From the NCBI GenBank assembly GCA_937864385.1, contig CALMJN010000154.1, positions 1-5,948 of the forward strand: a stretch of DNA of 5,948 nt, written 5' to 3'. The stretch is from an uncultured Methanosarcinales archaeon. GTDB taxonomy: Archaea > Halobacteriota > Methanosarcinia > Methanotrichales > Methanotrichaceae. A model generated the notes under the pieces. It worked only from the letters and a program-made list of their open reading frames with translations. It made no database searches and was not told the DNA's origin. How positions within the stretch are numbered: position 1 is the first letter of the stretch; each line of letters begins with the position of its first letter. Position numbers and translations under genes: made by a program. Below are positions 1 through 5,851 of this stretch, piece after piece.

Positions 1-322
1 GATCGATCGGTGCTGGCAAGCCTGAGGGAGCTGCAGGATACTGGCGATCCTGATATCGTTGCTGAGGTGGGCGGCCTGTTCCTGGAGCATTCACCGCAGA
101 AGGTGAAGGCAATCTTGCAGGCAGTGGAGAGCAGGGATGCCAACGGGTTGAAGACTGCCGCCCACAGCCTAAAGTCCAGCAGCGCATATGTGGGAGCGAT
201 GCGCCTTTCGGAGATGAGCCGGGAGCTGGAGATGATGGGCCGCTCCGGCATCCTGGAGAGAGGCCGGAGAGGGCGCAGAGAAGCTGCGAAAGCTGGCGGT
301 CAAGGCGCTGGAAGCGAGATAG
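1..322 (+). pseudogene. C-terminal HPt (histidine phosphotransfer) domain, 5' partial and frameshifted
   Basis: The frame is open from base 1, so the gene starts outside the window; it is probably the end of a hybrid sensor kinase, where HPt domains usually sit (inference). The HPt signature AHSLKSSSAYVGA is clear. Its histidine (codon 163-165) would be the phospho-accepting residue that relays phosphate between response-regulator domains in the cytoplasm. Helices before it (EVGGLFLEHSPQKVKAILQA) and after it (LSEMSRELEMMG) fit the four-helix bundle. The frame then breaks. In the original frame the sequence from about 260 gives arginine- and glycine-rich low-quality protein. In the frame one base later, 281-322 reads KLRKLAVKALEAR followed by TAG, a typical amphipathic last HPt helix. 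The break falls in the GAGAGAG run at 256-262, and restoring one lost GA dinucleotide would rejoin the frames. Because the key histidine precedes the break, partial function is possible. A sequencing error cannot be excluded. Confidence 0.72.
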
Positions 323-361
323 CTGGCTCCGGCCAGCAGCAGAAGCCCGCTAAAAAGGGAA

Positions 362-389
362 AGAGCTATTTACTTACAATACTTACAGT
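362..389 (+). promoter_or_regulatory. Putative promoter/operator of the toxin-antitoxin operon
   Basis: The bases directly before the antitoxin start contain a tandem 9-base repeat, ACTTACAAT at 372-380 and ACTTACAGT at 381-389, identical at 8 of 9 positions. A TATA-like stretch, CTATTTAC at 366-373, lies about 26 bases before the ATG at 396. No Shine-Dalgarno sequence is visible, so a leaderless or near-leaderless transcript is likely. Antitoxins of this kind usually repress their own operon with a ribbon-helix-helix N terminus, so tandem repeats here could be the operator. That role is inferred from position only. Confidence 0.35.
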
Positions 390-581
390 ATGGCCATGCT
401 TGCCAATAAGCGCATTCCTGTGACTGAATCCGTGTGGGTCGAACTATCTGGCTTGAAATCAGCGGGACAGACTTACTCTGATCTTCTGGAGGAAATGATC
501 GAGGACCGAAAAAAAGCTCGATTATTTCGGGATCTGGAACGGATTGAAGAAGAGGATGAGTTCGCGGAGTTCCCGTGGTAG
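390..581 (+). CDS. Antitoxin of a type II toxin-antitoxin pair (VapB/DUF217-like, RelB role)
   Basis: This 63-residue protein resembles archaeal VapB/DUF217-type antitoxins. A short beta strand (KRIPVTES) is followed by a helix and the motif GLKSAGQTYSDLLEEMIE, close to the family pattern LK..GES(F/Y)SD(V/L)I. That N-terminal half probably forms a ribbon-helix-helix fold that dimerises and binds operator DNA. The C-terminal tail is strongly acidic (ERIEEEDEFAEFPW) and is the likely part that wraps around and neutralises the basic toxin. The gene overlaps the toxin gene by 7 bases, so the two are co-transcribed and probably translationally coupled. Two starts are possible, ATG at 390 and ATG at 396. 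The second gives a more family-like N terminus (MLANKRIPV) and better spacing to the TATA-like box. The family call comes from motif resemblance, so the exact family name is less certain than the antitoxin role. Confidence 0.8.
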   Translation: MAMLANKRIPVTESVWVELSGLKSAGQTYSDLLEEMIEDRKKARLFRDLERIEEEDEFAEFPW

Positions 582-865
582 CCTTTCAAATAATCATCAG
601 CAAGAGGGCTTTAGAGTATATTGAGGCTTTGCCCCCCAAAAGCCAGAGGATTGTGATTGAAAGGTGCAAAACACTTGCGGAAGATCCTTTTCCCGGCCAG
701 GGTGACAGAGAGCAAATCAAGCGAAAAGGTCACAAGGACATCTATCGCTTGCATATTTCTCGATCCTACACCGCTTTTTATAAAATACATTTAGAAGAGA
801 GAGTAGTTAAAATCCTGGAAATAATGACCATTGAGCAAGCACATAAGATCTACGGTCGATTCTGA
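575..865 (+). CDS. RelE/ParE-family toxin
   Basis: This 96-residue basic protein has the RelE/ParE layout: an N-terminal strand (FQIIISKRALEYIEALP), a helical hairpin with the LAEDPFPG turn (residues 34-41), then a beta sheet with KRKGHKDIYRLHIS (49-62), YTAFYKI (65-71) and VVKILEIM (77-84). RelE toxins cleave mRNA in the ribosomal A site, while ParE relatives poison gyrase; the sequence alone does not decide which applies. Candidate catalytic or RNA-binding residues are K49, R50, K51, K54, R58, R63 and the C-terminal H90-K91-x-Y93. The ending AHKIYGRF is typical of archaeal RelE homologues. Translation starts at GTG (575-577), inside the antitoxin gene, whose stop is at 579-581. The gene is full length for the family and shows no damage, so the module is probably functional. 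Confidence 0.85.
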   Translation: MVAFQIIISKRALEYIEALPPKSQRIVIERCKTLAEDPFPGQGDREQIKRKGHKDIYRLHISRSYTAFYKIHLEERVVKILEIMTIEQAHKIYGRF

Positions 866-962
866 TACATAGCCTGCGTCTTGATGGTGCATGGAGTCTT
901 CGCCGGCTTGGCCCTGGATTTGCCTTATTCGGGCCCCGCAATCCTGCCGATGAGCGATAAGA

Positions 963-974
963 TCTAATATGACG
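963..974 (+). promoter_or_regulatory. Putative TATA box of the tRNA-Val gene
   Basis: The AT-rich stretch TCTAATATGACG is centred about 27 bases before the first base of the mature tRNA, the usual archaeal TATA-box distance. It stands out from the GC-rich sequence before it. The interval between the toxin gene and this box (866-962) shows no supported gene. Confidence 0.4.
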
Positions 975-994
975 AGGAGATACTTGAGTGGGCA

Positions 995-1068
995 GGGCCC
1001 GTGGTCTAGCTGGTTATGACATCGCCCTTACACGGCGGGGATCACGCGTTCGAATCGCGTCGGGCCCA
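995..1068 (+). tRNA. tRNA-Val, anticodon UAC
   Basis: A full cloverleaf can be drawn by hand. The acceptor stem is 995-1001 (GGGCCCG) with 1061-1067 (CGGGCCC). The D arm starts at 1004, with GTC paired to GAC at 1018-1020. The anticodon stem is 1022-1026 with 1034-1038, with TAC at 1029-1031 after the conserved T at 1028. The variable loop is 1039-1043. The T stem is 1044-1048 with 1056-1060 around the loop TTCGAAT, and the discriminator is A at 1068. No CCA is encoded and there is no intron. The UAC anticodon reads GUA and probably GUG valine codons. The 3' end of this gene is not duplicated elsewhere in the window, so nothing here shows it served as an integration site. The T- and C-rich run at 1070-1100 could help termination but is not a clean poly-T tract. 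Confidence 0.95.
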
Positions 1069-1124
1069 TAAGTCTCTCTTTCTCCCATGCTTTCCTCTCT
1101 TCCTCAGATCCATTTCACCCTGCT

Positions 1125-2372
1125 TTATCTCAGAAAGAGCAGGGTGGCCAGCCCCACCAGGCTGATGGGCAGGAAAATCCTGGCCATGCCCAGGCCGAAC
1201 TCCCTGGTTCCCAGCACATAGGCTATGGCCAGCTTGACCAGGGTGTTGGTCACCGCAGCCAGGATGATGGCGGTCACCGCCACATTGCTGCTCAGAGTGG
1301 ATCCGGCCAGAGAGGCCATGGTCAATGTTATGGCATCGACATCAGCAAGCCCGGAGACTATGCCCGCAGCATAGATTCCGGCATCACCGAAGTAGACATT
1401 GGCCAGTTTGGAGATGATCAAAATGAAGGCGAAGAATGCTCCGAACTTGAGGGCGGGGATGATGCGAAATGGATCTTTGATATTGAACTGCCTTCCCGAC
1501 GGGCCGCTCTTTCGGACCCACATATAGGCCAGGGCGAATCCCGCCAGAGTCATAAGCAAGAGCGGTACCAGAAGGGCGAAGAAAAGGCTTCTATTGAGAA
1601 CTAGGACTATGAAGAGCACTCTGAGAAACATGGTGCAGCTGGCGATGGCGGTGGCAAAGATGGCGGAGGGCAAAATCTCCCGGTTCTCCCTCACCTGCTC
1701 AGCCATGGACGAGGTCACGGCAGTGCTGGATACCAGGCCCCCCAGTATGCCGGTGAGGGAGAGGCCCCGCTCTGCTCCCAGGATGCGGATGAGAATATAG
1801 CCCACATAGCCTATGAGGCTGACCATAACCACGAACAGCCAGACCTGGCGGGGATTGAGAACCCCCCAGGGGCCCAGCGGCTCCTCCGGCAGAAAGGGAT
1901 AGACGACCAGAGCGATTATGCCCATCTTCAGGGTGTCCAGCAGATCCGTCTCGTTTAATGCCTCGACATAGCGGTGGGTGATGGTCCGGGTGGCCAACAC
2001 CCAGGTGGTGATGATGGCTAAAGCCACTGCTAAAAGAGCGCTCTCGGGAAAGCCGGCCAGCATCCCCAGGGCGAAGGTGACCACCGTGGCCACTGCGGCG
2101 GTGAAATCGACCCTTCCCAGAGCGCTCACCGAGGTGGCATATCCTACCGAGGCCAGAATGGTGAATGCCGCCATGCCCGCTATGGCAAAGCCGGAGCCGT
2201 AGTGCTGAGCTAATGCAGAGCAGAGACTGCCAAAAAGGGCGATGAGGATGAATGTGCGCAGGCCAGCCACGCCTCGGACCTTGTCTTCAATCATTCGGCG
2301 CTGCCGCTCCGTTCCTATGAGAGCGCCAATGAGAATGGCGATGAGAAACGGATAGATATCGGCAAAGTCCAT
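1125..2372 (-). CDS. MgtC/SapB-DUF4010 integral membrane protein
   Basis: This 415-residue, very hydrophobic protein combines an N-terminal MgtC/SapB domain (about residues 8-135) with a C-terminal DUF4010 membrane domain (about 175-390), a common fusion of about this length in archaea and bacteria. The MgtC part shows GALIGTERQRR (16-26) and AGLRTFILIALFGSLCSA (36-53), matching the family's GxERE...GLRT pattern. The DUF4010 part shows GGLVSSTAVTSSMAE (211-225) and GLADVDAITLTMA (341-353), polar motifs inside helices that suggest a transport or sensing path. Roughly ten or more membrane segments are expected. MgtC proteins are linked to survival at low magnesium and to control of ATP synthase or phosphate uptake in bacteria; the substrate or partner of the DUF4010 fusion is not established. 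The ATG is supported by GGTGA a few bases upstream. The gene runs towards the tRNA and diverges from the DUF4139 gene. It appears intact. Confidence 0.88.
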   Translation of the reverse strand: MDFADIYPFLIAILIGALIGTERQRRMIEDKVRGVAGLRTFILIALFGSLCSALAQHYGSGFAIAGMAAFTILASVGYATSVSALGRVDFTAAVATVVTFALGMLAGFPESALLAVALAIITTWVLATRTITHRYVEALNETDLLDTLKMGIIALVVYPFLPEEPLGPWGVLNPRQVWLFVVMVSLIGYVGYILIRILGAERGLSLTGILGGLVSSTAVTSSMAEQVRENREILPSAIFATAIASCTMFLRVLFIVLVLNRSLFFALLVPLLLMTLAGFALAYMWVRKSGPSGRQFNIKDPFRIIPALKFGAFFAFILIISKLANVYFGDAGIYAAGIVSGLADVDAITLTMASLAGSTLSSNVAVTAIILAAVTNTLVKLAIAYVLGTREFGLGMARIFLPISLVGLATLLFLR

Positions 2373-2374
2373 AT

Positions 2375-2380
2375 GTCACC
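2375..2380 (-). promoter_or_regulatory. Ribosome binding site of the MgtC-DUF4010 gene
   Basis: On the minus strand the sequence GGTGAC lies immediately before AT and the ATG, matching the archaeal anti-Shine-Dalgarno core GGTG. It supports the chosen start at 2372. It also shows this gene has a leader, unlike the apparently leaderless gene on the other side of the intergenic region. Confidence 0.55.
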
Positions 2381-2426
2381 ATTATCATTTTTCCGGTTAA
2401 TAACTTTGCATGTTTGATTGTTGCGC

Positions 2427-2434
2427 CTTTTAAT
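2427..2434 (-). promoter_or_regulatory. Possible TATA box for the MgtC-DUF4010 gene
   Basis: On the minus strand ATTAAAAG lies about 55-62 bases before the start codon. Transcription beginning some 26 bases downstream would give a leader of roughly 30 bases that includes the GGTGAC site. Another AT-rich stretch (TTATTAA near 2396-2402) is closer to the start, so the assignment is weak. Confidence 0.25.
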
Positions 2435-2501
2435 GGAGATGTCGAACTACATATTGCCGGGCAGCAGACGGCAGGGCAGTTCAATTAGAAATAAAGCTTT
2501 A

Positions 2502-2522
2502 GATTCGTGATTCATGATTCAA
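2502..2522. repeat. Three tandem heptads beginning GATTC in the divergent promoter region
   Basis: GATTCGT, GATTCAT and GATTCAA follow each other with a period of exactly seven bases, sharing GATTC and varying only in the last two positions. They lie between the divergent MgtC-DUF4010 and DUF4139 genes, about 35 bases upstream of the TATA box of the latter. The position suits a regulator binding site, but this is inference. Confidence 0.5.
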
Positions 2523-2551
2523 GCTAAAATATATGATTTTCTGCAATTTAG

Positions 2552-2563
2552 ATAAATTTATTA
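2552..2563 (+). promoter_or_regulatory. TATA box of the DUF4139 gene, leaderless promoter
   Basis: The stretch ATAAATTTATTA is centred about 26-27 bases before the ATG at 2585. This places the predicted transcription start at or very near the start codon. No Shine-Dalgarno sequence is present before the ATG, which agrees with a leaderless mRNA. A second AT-rich stretch (AAAATATATGAT, 2526-2537) is an alternative box further upstream. Confidence 0.5.
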
Positions 2564-2584
2564 GTTCTCAATGCCTTACTTATT

Positions 2585-3832
2585 ATGATCAACATGAGGT
2601 TCACAATGGTTTTATTATTGCTGCTGTCTTGCCTTCCCGCGGCCATAGCTGAGATTGATGAGTCACAATCCGTCGAGGCCACCACCGCCCTGACCCTTCC
2701 CGTGGATTCGGTGACGGTTTATCCTGACGGTCTCATGGCAGTGAAGAGAGAGGGCAGCCTGGAAGTAACCGAAGGAGTGCATAAGTTTGTAATCAACCTT
2801 CCCGCCAAAGCGGATAAGAGCTCTGCTCTGCTCTCGGTGAGCAATGCCACCCAGGAAAAGGTGGTCTATGAGGCCAGCCCGGTCTACACCCTCAACATCA
2901 CCGACGCCGGGGCGCAGAACTTCGGCCTCTCCTATCTCATGCCTAGAGCCGCCTCCTGGCAGCCCAGATACGACCTGCAATTAAAAGACGATGAGGTCTC
3001 TGTACGGGCCAGCGCAGTGATCAGGAACCTGGGTGGCGAGGAGCTGAAGGGCGTGCGGCTCAAGCTGGTATCCGGCCTGCCGTCTGTCCAGCCCTATCCC
3101 CTGGCCAAAGCCCAGACTGAGGAGTTGAGAGGCTATGCTCTGGCGGCAGCATCTGCTGAAGCAAATGAGATGAACTATGCCATGGAGAGCCCGTCTCCTG
3201 CCACCGGCGAGCTGGAGACCCTTTATATCTTCGAGCTGGATGGACGGAAGGACCTGGTCATGGACAAGGAGATTGGATTTCCCCTCTTCGAGGTGGAGGC
3301 TCCCATGCTTCGGGTCTATACCTGGAATGCCTACGACGATCCAAACGGACCGGTCAGAGAGGAGATCCGGGCCAACAACAGCCTTGAGAGTCCCTGGCCT
3401 TCTGGCCATGCCCTGCTCTACAGAGATGGCGAGTATGTCTCCGGCATAGAGATGCCCTATACCCCGGCGGGAACCAATGCCACCCTGGATTTGGGGCCTT
3501 CCGCAGATATCAAGGTGGAGAGCAATCTGGCCGACTACAACCTTACCGAGAACATCAAGGTGATTGAGTCAAAGGGAGGCAATAGTACCGTAAAGGAGAC
3601 CATTGAGACATGGACCTACAATTTAAGCATAACCAGCAATTTGGACCGCAATGCTTCCCTGGAGGTAACTGACAGCAAGCCGGCCGAGGCCAAGATTCTA
3701 AAGATCTCGCCCGATCCCAAGGAGATCACCGCCACCAGTATCGAGTGGGATTTAAAGCTCTCTTCCCGCCAGAAGATGGCCGTAATTTATAGCTATGCAG
3801 TGACCAGAACGGAGAGCCTTGGCGGCCTTTAA
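2585..3832 (+). CDS. Exported DUF4139-domain protein
   Basis: This 415-residue protein begins with a signal peptide: a short basic N terminus (MINMRF), a leucine-rich core and the likely cleavage site AIA before EIDE (residue 23). The mature part is probably outside the cell. Residues about 112-405 match DUF4139, with the family hallmark LSYLMPRAASWQPRYDLQLK (115-134), then a conserved-looking stretch VIRNLGGEELKGVRLKLVSG (145-164). The function of DUF4139 is unknown. Family members often carry an N-terminal DUF4140 domain and a long coiled coil before DUF4139; here only about 90 residues (VTVYPDGLMAVKREG...) precede it and no coiled coil is visible. Eight N-x-S/T sequons occur (N87, N104, N264, N298, N319, N333, N346, N356), compatible with heavy N-glycosylation of a surface protein. 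There is no C-terminal anchor. ATG at 2585 is favoured by the TATA spacing; ATG at 2594 is the alternative. The gene is monocistronic. Confidence 0.82.
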   Translation: MINMRFTMVLLLLLSCLPAAIAEIDESQSVEATTALTLPVDSVTVYPDGLMAVKREGSLEVTEGVHKFVINLPAKADKSSALLSVSNATQEKVVYEASPVYTLNITDAGAQNFGLSYLMPRAASWQPRYDLQLKDDEVSVRASAVIRNLGGEELKGVRLKLVSGLPSVQPYPLAKAQTEELRGYALAAASAEANEMNYAMESPSPATGELETLYIFELDGRKDLVMDKEIGFPLFEVEAPMLRVYTWNAYDDPNGPVREEIRANNSLESPWPSGHALLYRDGEYVSGIEMPYTPAGTNATLDLGPSADIKVESNLADYNLTENIKVIESKGGNSTVKETIETWTYNLSITSNLDRNASLEVTDSKPAEAKILKISPDPKEITATSIEWDLKLSSRQKMAVIYSYAVTRTESLGGL

Positions 3833-3842
3833 ACTAACTCTA

Positions 3843-3856
3843 TTTTTAATTTTTTT
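3843..3856 (+). terminator. Oligo-T terminator after the DUF4139 gene
   Basis: Two T tracts, five T at 3843-3847 and seven T at 3850-3856, separated by AA, begin ten bases after the stop codon. Archaeal RNA polymerase terminates at such runs without needing a hairpin, and none is evident here. Confidence 0.65.
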
Positions 3857-4241
3857 AAGGACCCGGGAAAAAGATGTTTTTGTGCCGCTTCAAGCGCCCA
3901 GCCGTGTATTGGCATGAGATGCTCTTGGAGAATTGCTGCGCCAATTACGGCACGCAATCTTTTATTCCTCCTCGACTCTCTCACAGGCTCTCGATCAGAA
4001 TGCATTGCCTCGACGACATGCATCTTCCAGAGCAAGGCAGGCTGCATGCTTTCTTTTTGGAAAAGCAATCTCATCCTCCTTCATGGAAGCAATATCGGAT
4101 GAGTTAAGCCCACGGCACTCCCACCACCCTTAATGGCATGAAGCGGCAAACTCAACATATAATCATTATAGATATTTATAGTTAGCGCTCCGATCATCAT
4201 TGCTTATGTAAGTTGTGAGGGACCAAGTTCATTGGATTGGA
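3857..4241. other. Gene-poor interval, probably decayed sequence
   Basis: No ORF here is convincing. All three plus frames between about 3870 and 4130 are open for 60-80 codons, and one minus frame (3829-4074) is open for 81 codons. None resembles a known protein, and the minus ORF would run back through the terminator into the DUF4139 gene. On the minus strand two tiny ORFs overlap by ATGA: 25 codons at 4081-4158 (starts MLSLPLHAIKGG) and 29 codons at 3995-4084 (starts MKEDEIAFPKRK). An inverted repeat of ten exact bases (TGCCGCTTCA at 3883-3892, its complement at 4139-4148) brackets most of the interval. AT-rich palindromes near 4159-4181 could be promoter remnants. The interval is best read as eroded mobile or gene DNA beside the insertion sequence. 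Confidence 0.4.
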
Positions 4242-4262
4242 GGGCACTATCTAGAAATCTAG
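4242..4262 (+). repeat. Left terminal inverted repeat of the insertion sequence
   Basis: It begins GGGCACTATCTAG and pairs with 5852-5872 (15 of 21 identical by hand alignment). It overlaps a local palindrome at 4245-4264, where CACTA and TAGTG flank a ten-base loop that itself holds CTAGA. Confidence 0.5.
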
Positions 4263-4343
4263 TGAAATGATATTTTTCAGTAGCATTATGCTGTTCTAAG
4301 ACTCAAGTTTATGCTGAAGTAGGTCAGTTTGGTCTTTGATTGA

Positions 4344-4375
4344 GATTCGAATAATTTAGTTAAGCTTAATTGTAT
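4344..4375. repeat. Degenerate direct copy of the transposase 5' end
   Basis: This stretch aligns with 5740-5770, inside the first codons of the transposase, at 25 of 32 positions with one gap, including the exact 12-mer GCTTAATTGTAT. Read on the minus strand it gives QLSL, as in the transposase N terminus, and then diverges. A second fragment, CGGAAAATTTGATAG at 4408-4422, matches 5744-5758 at 14 of 15. Both lie downstream of the transposase stop. Confidence 0.5.
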
Positions 4376-4468
4376 TAAAATGAATATTAGTATAATGTCT
4401 AAATCAACGGAAAATTTGATAGCATAAGCTCTCGTTCCCGGTGCTGAGGATATTTAGCTACGTTTTCC

Positions 4469-5779
4469 TTAGCCCGTATCTATAAAAGGAATGAACATGA
4501 AGAAGGCATCGAGCAGCGTTCTTTGGGGCCTTCCAAAAATCCCGGCTCTCTTCAATGCTGAGATCTTCATTTGATCTTTGATACCAGTTTCCTCTAGCTG
4601 CTTCTTTCGGTGAGTCTTGAGACTGGTAGAATAATAATTTTCGAGAGCATTATTGGTTGCAGGTGCATCGTCAACCAAATAGAAAGCGGTTAGCTTCGGC
4701 CAGAGCTCTCTGATTTTCATTAGTCTTCTTCGTACTGCTGCTTCAAATGAGTCGATTTTGCCGAGCAAATTTTTGAAATTTTTCAAAGCATCATAATAAG
4801 TCCTCAGTTCCAGGTTCTTGCCCTCTCTTCTGCGTTTGAGTTCCAGATTATGAACGAATTCGTGGAATAGGTGCTTGGCATCTTTAATCCAAACTTTGTA
4901 CTCCTTGTCGCTCTTTTGCAGCATGACCTTCTCCTCATCCATCAGGCAAGAGAGATAATCAATCTCAAGCTCGCGATTATAAAATATATTTAGCAATTTG
5001 TATTTAATCAGTTCTTGTTCAATACTTGGTTTTCTGGGAAAATCGTTGACTATAAGCTTGTTGAGATGAAGCAAGCATAATTGGTGAGTCACTTTATTGC
5101 CAAAGACTCTCTTGAAAATCTCGCTGTATCCTCTGTAGAGGTCGGTTACAACAAATATCTGTTTCTGCGTATCGAGATTTCGCCTGAGAAAATCCTCGAT
5201 AGTGGCGGCATCTTTCGAATCGAATAGCTCATCAGCAATAATCTGCCGTGATACGGAATCCATCAGGGTTAAGCGATACTTCTGGTTTCGGCCTGCTTTG
5301 GGATGTTGTTCATCGTAGTGCACAAGCTGGATATTCTGGACGGCAGGCACTTTTAGCTCCTCGATCGCGGATTGAACCATGATGCGAACTGTATCCTTAT
5401 CACGTGGATAGATAAAACTCATTATCTCTTCGACCAACTCATAGGAGGAATGATTATGCCTTAAGCGAAGACAGATCTCGGTTAGAATATTGAAGAATCC
5501 GGTCTTCAGGTTATCCCAAAAGGTACGATCTTCTTCAATAGATTTCCCGCAAGCACCGCATAAATAACGACCTATATTTACCTCTCCAAGATGGCATTTG
5601 CGATAGGTGTTGAAACCATTATGGCTCATAGGAAACCTGCAATCTGGGCACAGCGGCGGAGTAATCTTGCGAAAAACACCATCAGCTGTGAACTCGAAAT
5701 CATTCGAGAAATCATTGAAGATAGTTGAGAGGATCTCACGATGCGGAAAATTTAATAGGCTTAATTGTATCTCTGTCAT
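4469..5779 (-). CDS. DDE transposase, zinc-ribbon type, Mutator/IS256-like supergroup (inferred)
   Basis: This 436-residue protein probably cuts and rejoins the ends of the surrounding element. Numbered from the ATG at 5779, an N-terminal zinc ribbon (C44PDC47 and C74GAC77) is the likely end-binding domain, followed by a helical region (about 85-150). The RNase H-like core gives the catalytic triad: D156 in VHYDEQHPKAG, D213 in IFVVTDLYRGY and E380 in TNNALENYYS. Between the second D and the E lies HQLCLLH, with C235-x-x-H238, the C/D(2)H signature of Mutator/IS256 transposases. A long charged helical insertion follows (about 250-355). The TTG at 5791 would add four residues, but the ATG is preferred because a good TATA box lies about 38 bases upstream of it. 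The frame is intact, so the element may still be active. The ISfinder family cannot be settled by eye. Confidence 0.87.
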   Translation of the reverse strand: MTEIQLSLLNFPHREILSTIFNDFSNDFEFTADGVFRKITPPLCPDCRFPMSHNGFNTYRKCHLGEVNIGRYLCGACGKSIEEDRTFWDNLKTGFFNILTEICLRLRHNHSSYELVEEIMSFIYPRDKDTVRIMVQSAIEELKVPAVQNIQLVHYDEQHPKAGRNQKYRLTLMDSVSRQIIADELFDSKDAATIEDFLRRNLDTQKQIFVVTDLYRGYSEIFKRVFGNKVTHQLCLLHLNKLIVNDFPRKPSIEQELIKYKLLNIFYNRELEIDYLSCLMDEEKVMLQKSDKEYKVWIKDAKHLFHEFVHNLELKRRREGKNLELRTYYDALKNFKNLLGKIDSFEAAVRRRLMKIRELWPKLTAFYLVDDAPATNNALENYYSTSLKTHRKKQLEETGIKDQMKISALKRAGIFGRPQRTLLDAFFMFIPFIDTG

Positions 5780-5813
5780 TGTTGGGTCCAACAGGGTACA
5801 TATACATTATATC

Positions 5814-5820
5814 ATATAAA
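5814..5820 (-). promoter_or_regulatory. TATA box of the transposase gene
   Basis: On the minus strand TTTATAT is a near-ideal archaeal box A. Transcription about 26 bases downstream would start near 5791 and leave a leader of some 12 bases before the ATG at 5779. This supports that ATG over the TTG at 5791. The box lies within the element, so the transposase carries its own promoter. Confidence 0.55.
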
Positions 5821-5851
5821 TTATGTGATGCTATGTGCCCTGCCAACATCA

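Noticed and set aside
884..967. 27-codon plus-strand ORF between the toxin gene and the tRNA (starts MVHGVFAGLAL)
   Set aside because: It has no ribosome site or clear promoter, no recognised family, and runs into the tRNA promoter region. It may be a gene remnant, but nothing supports it.
995..1068. tRNA-Val as an attachment site for an integrated element
   Set aside because: No second copy of the tRNA 3' end and no integrase gene occur in the window.
1594..2202. Open plus-strand frames opposite the MgtC-DUF4010 gene
   Set aside because: They are the antisense shadow of a well-supported membrane protein gene and encode alanine- and arginine-rich, low-information sequences.
2663..3449. Open frames on both strands inside the DUF4139 gene
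   Set aside because: They lie within a gene with signal peptide, domain match and promoter, and show no recognisable protein.
3829..4074. 81-codon minus-strand ORF between the DUF4139 gene and the insertion sequence
   Set aside because: Its GGAGG motif abuts the ATG with no usable spacing, it runs through the oligo-T terminator into the neighbouring gene, and its product is unrecognised.
5607..5819. Plus-strand 70-codon frame opposite the transposase start
   Set aside because: It is antisense to the zinc-ribbon part of the transposase and has no features of its own.
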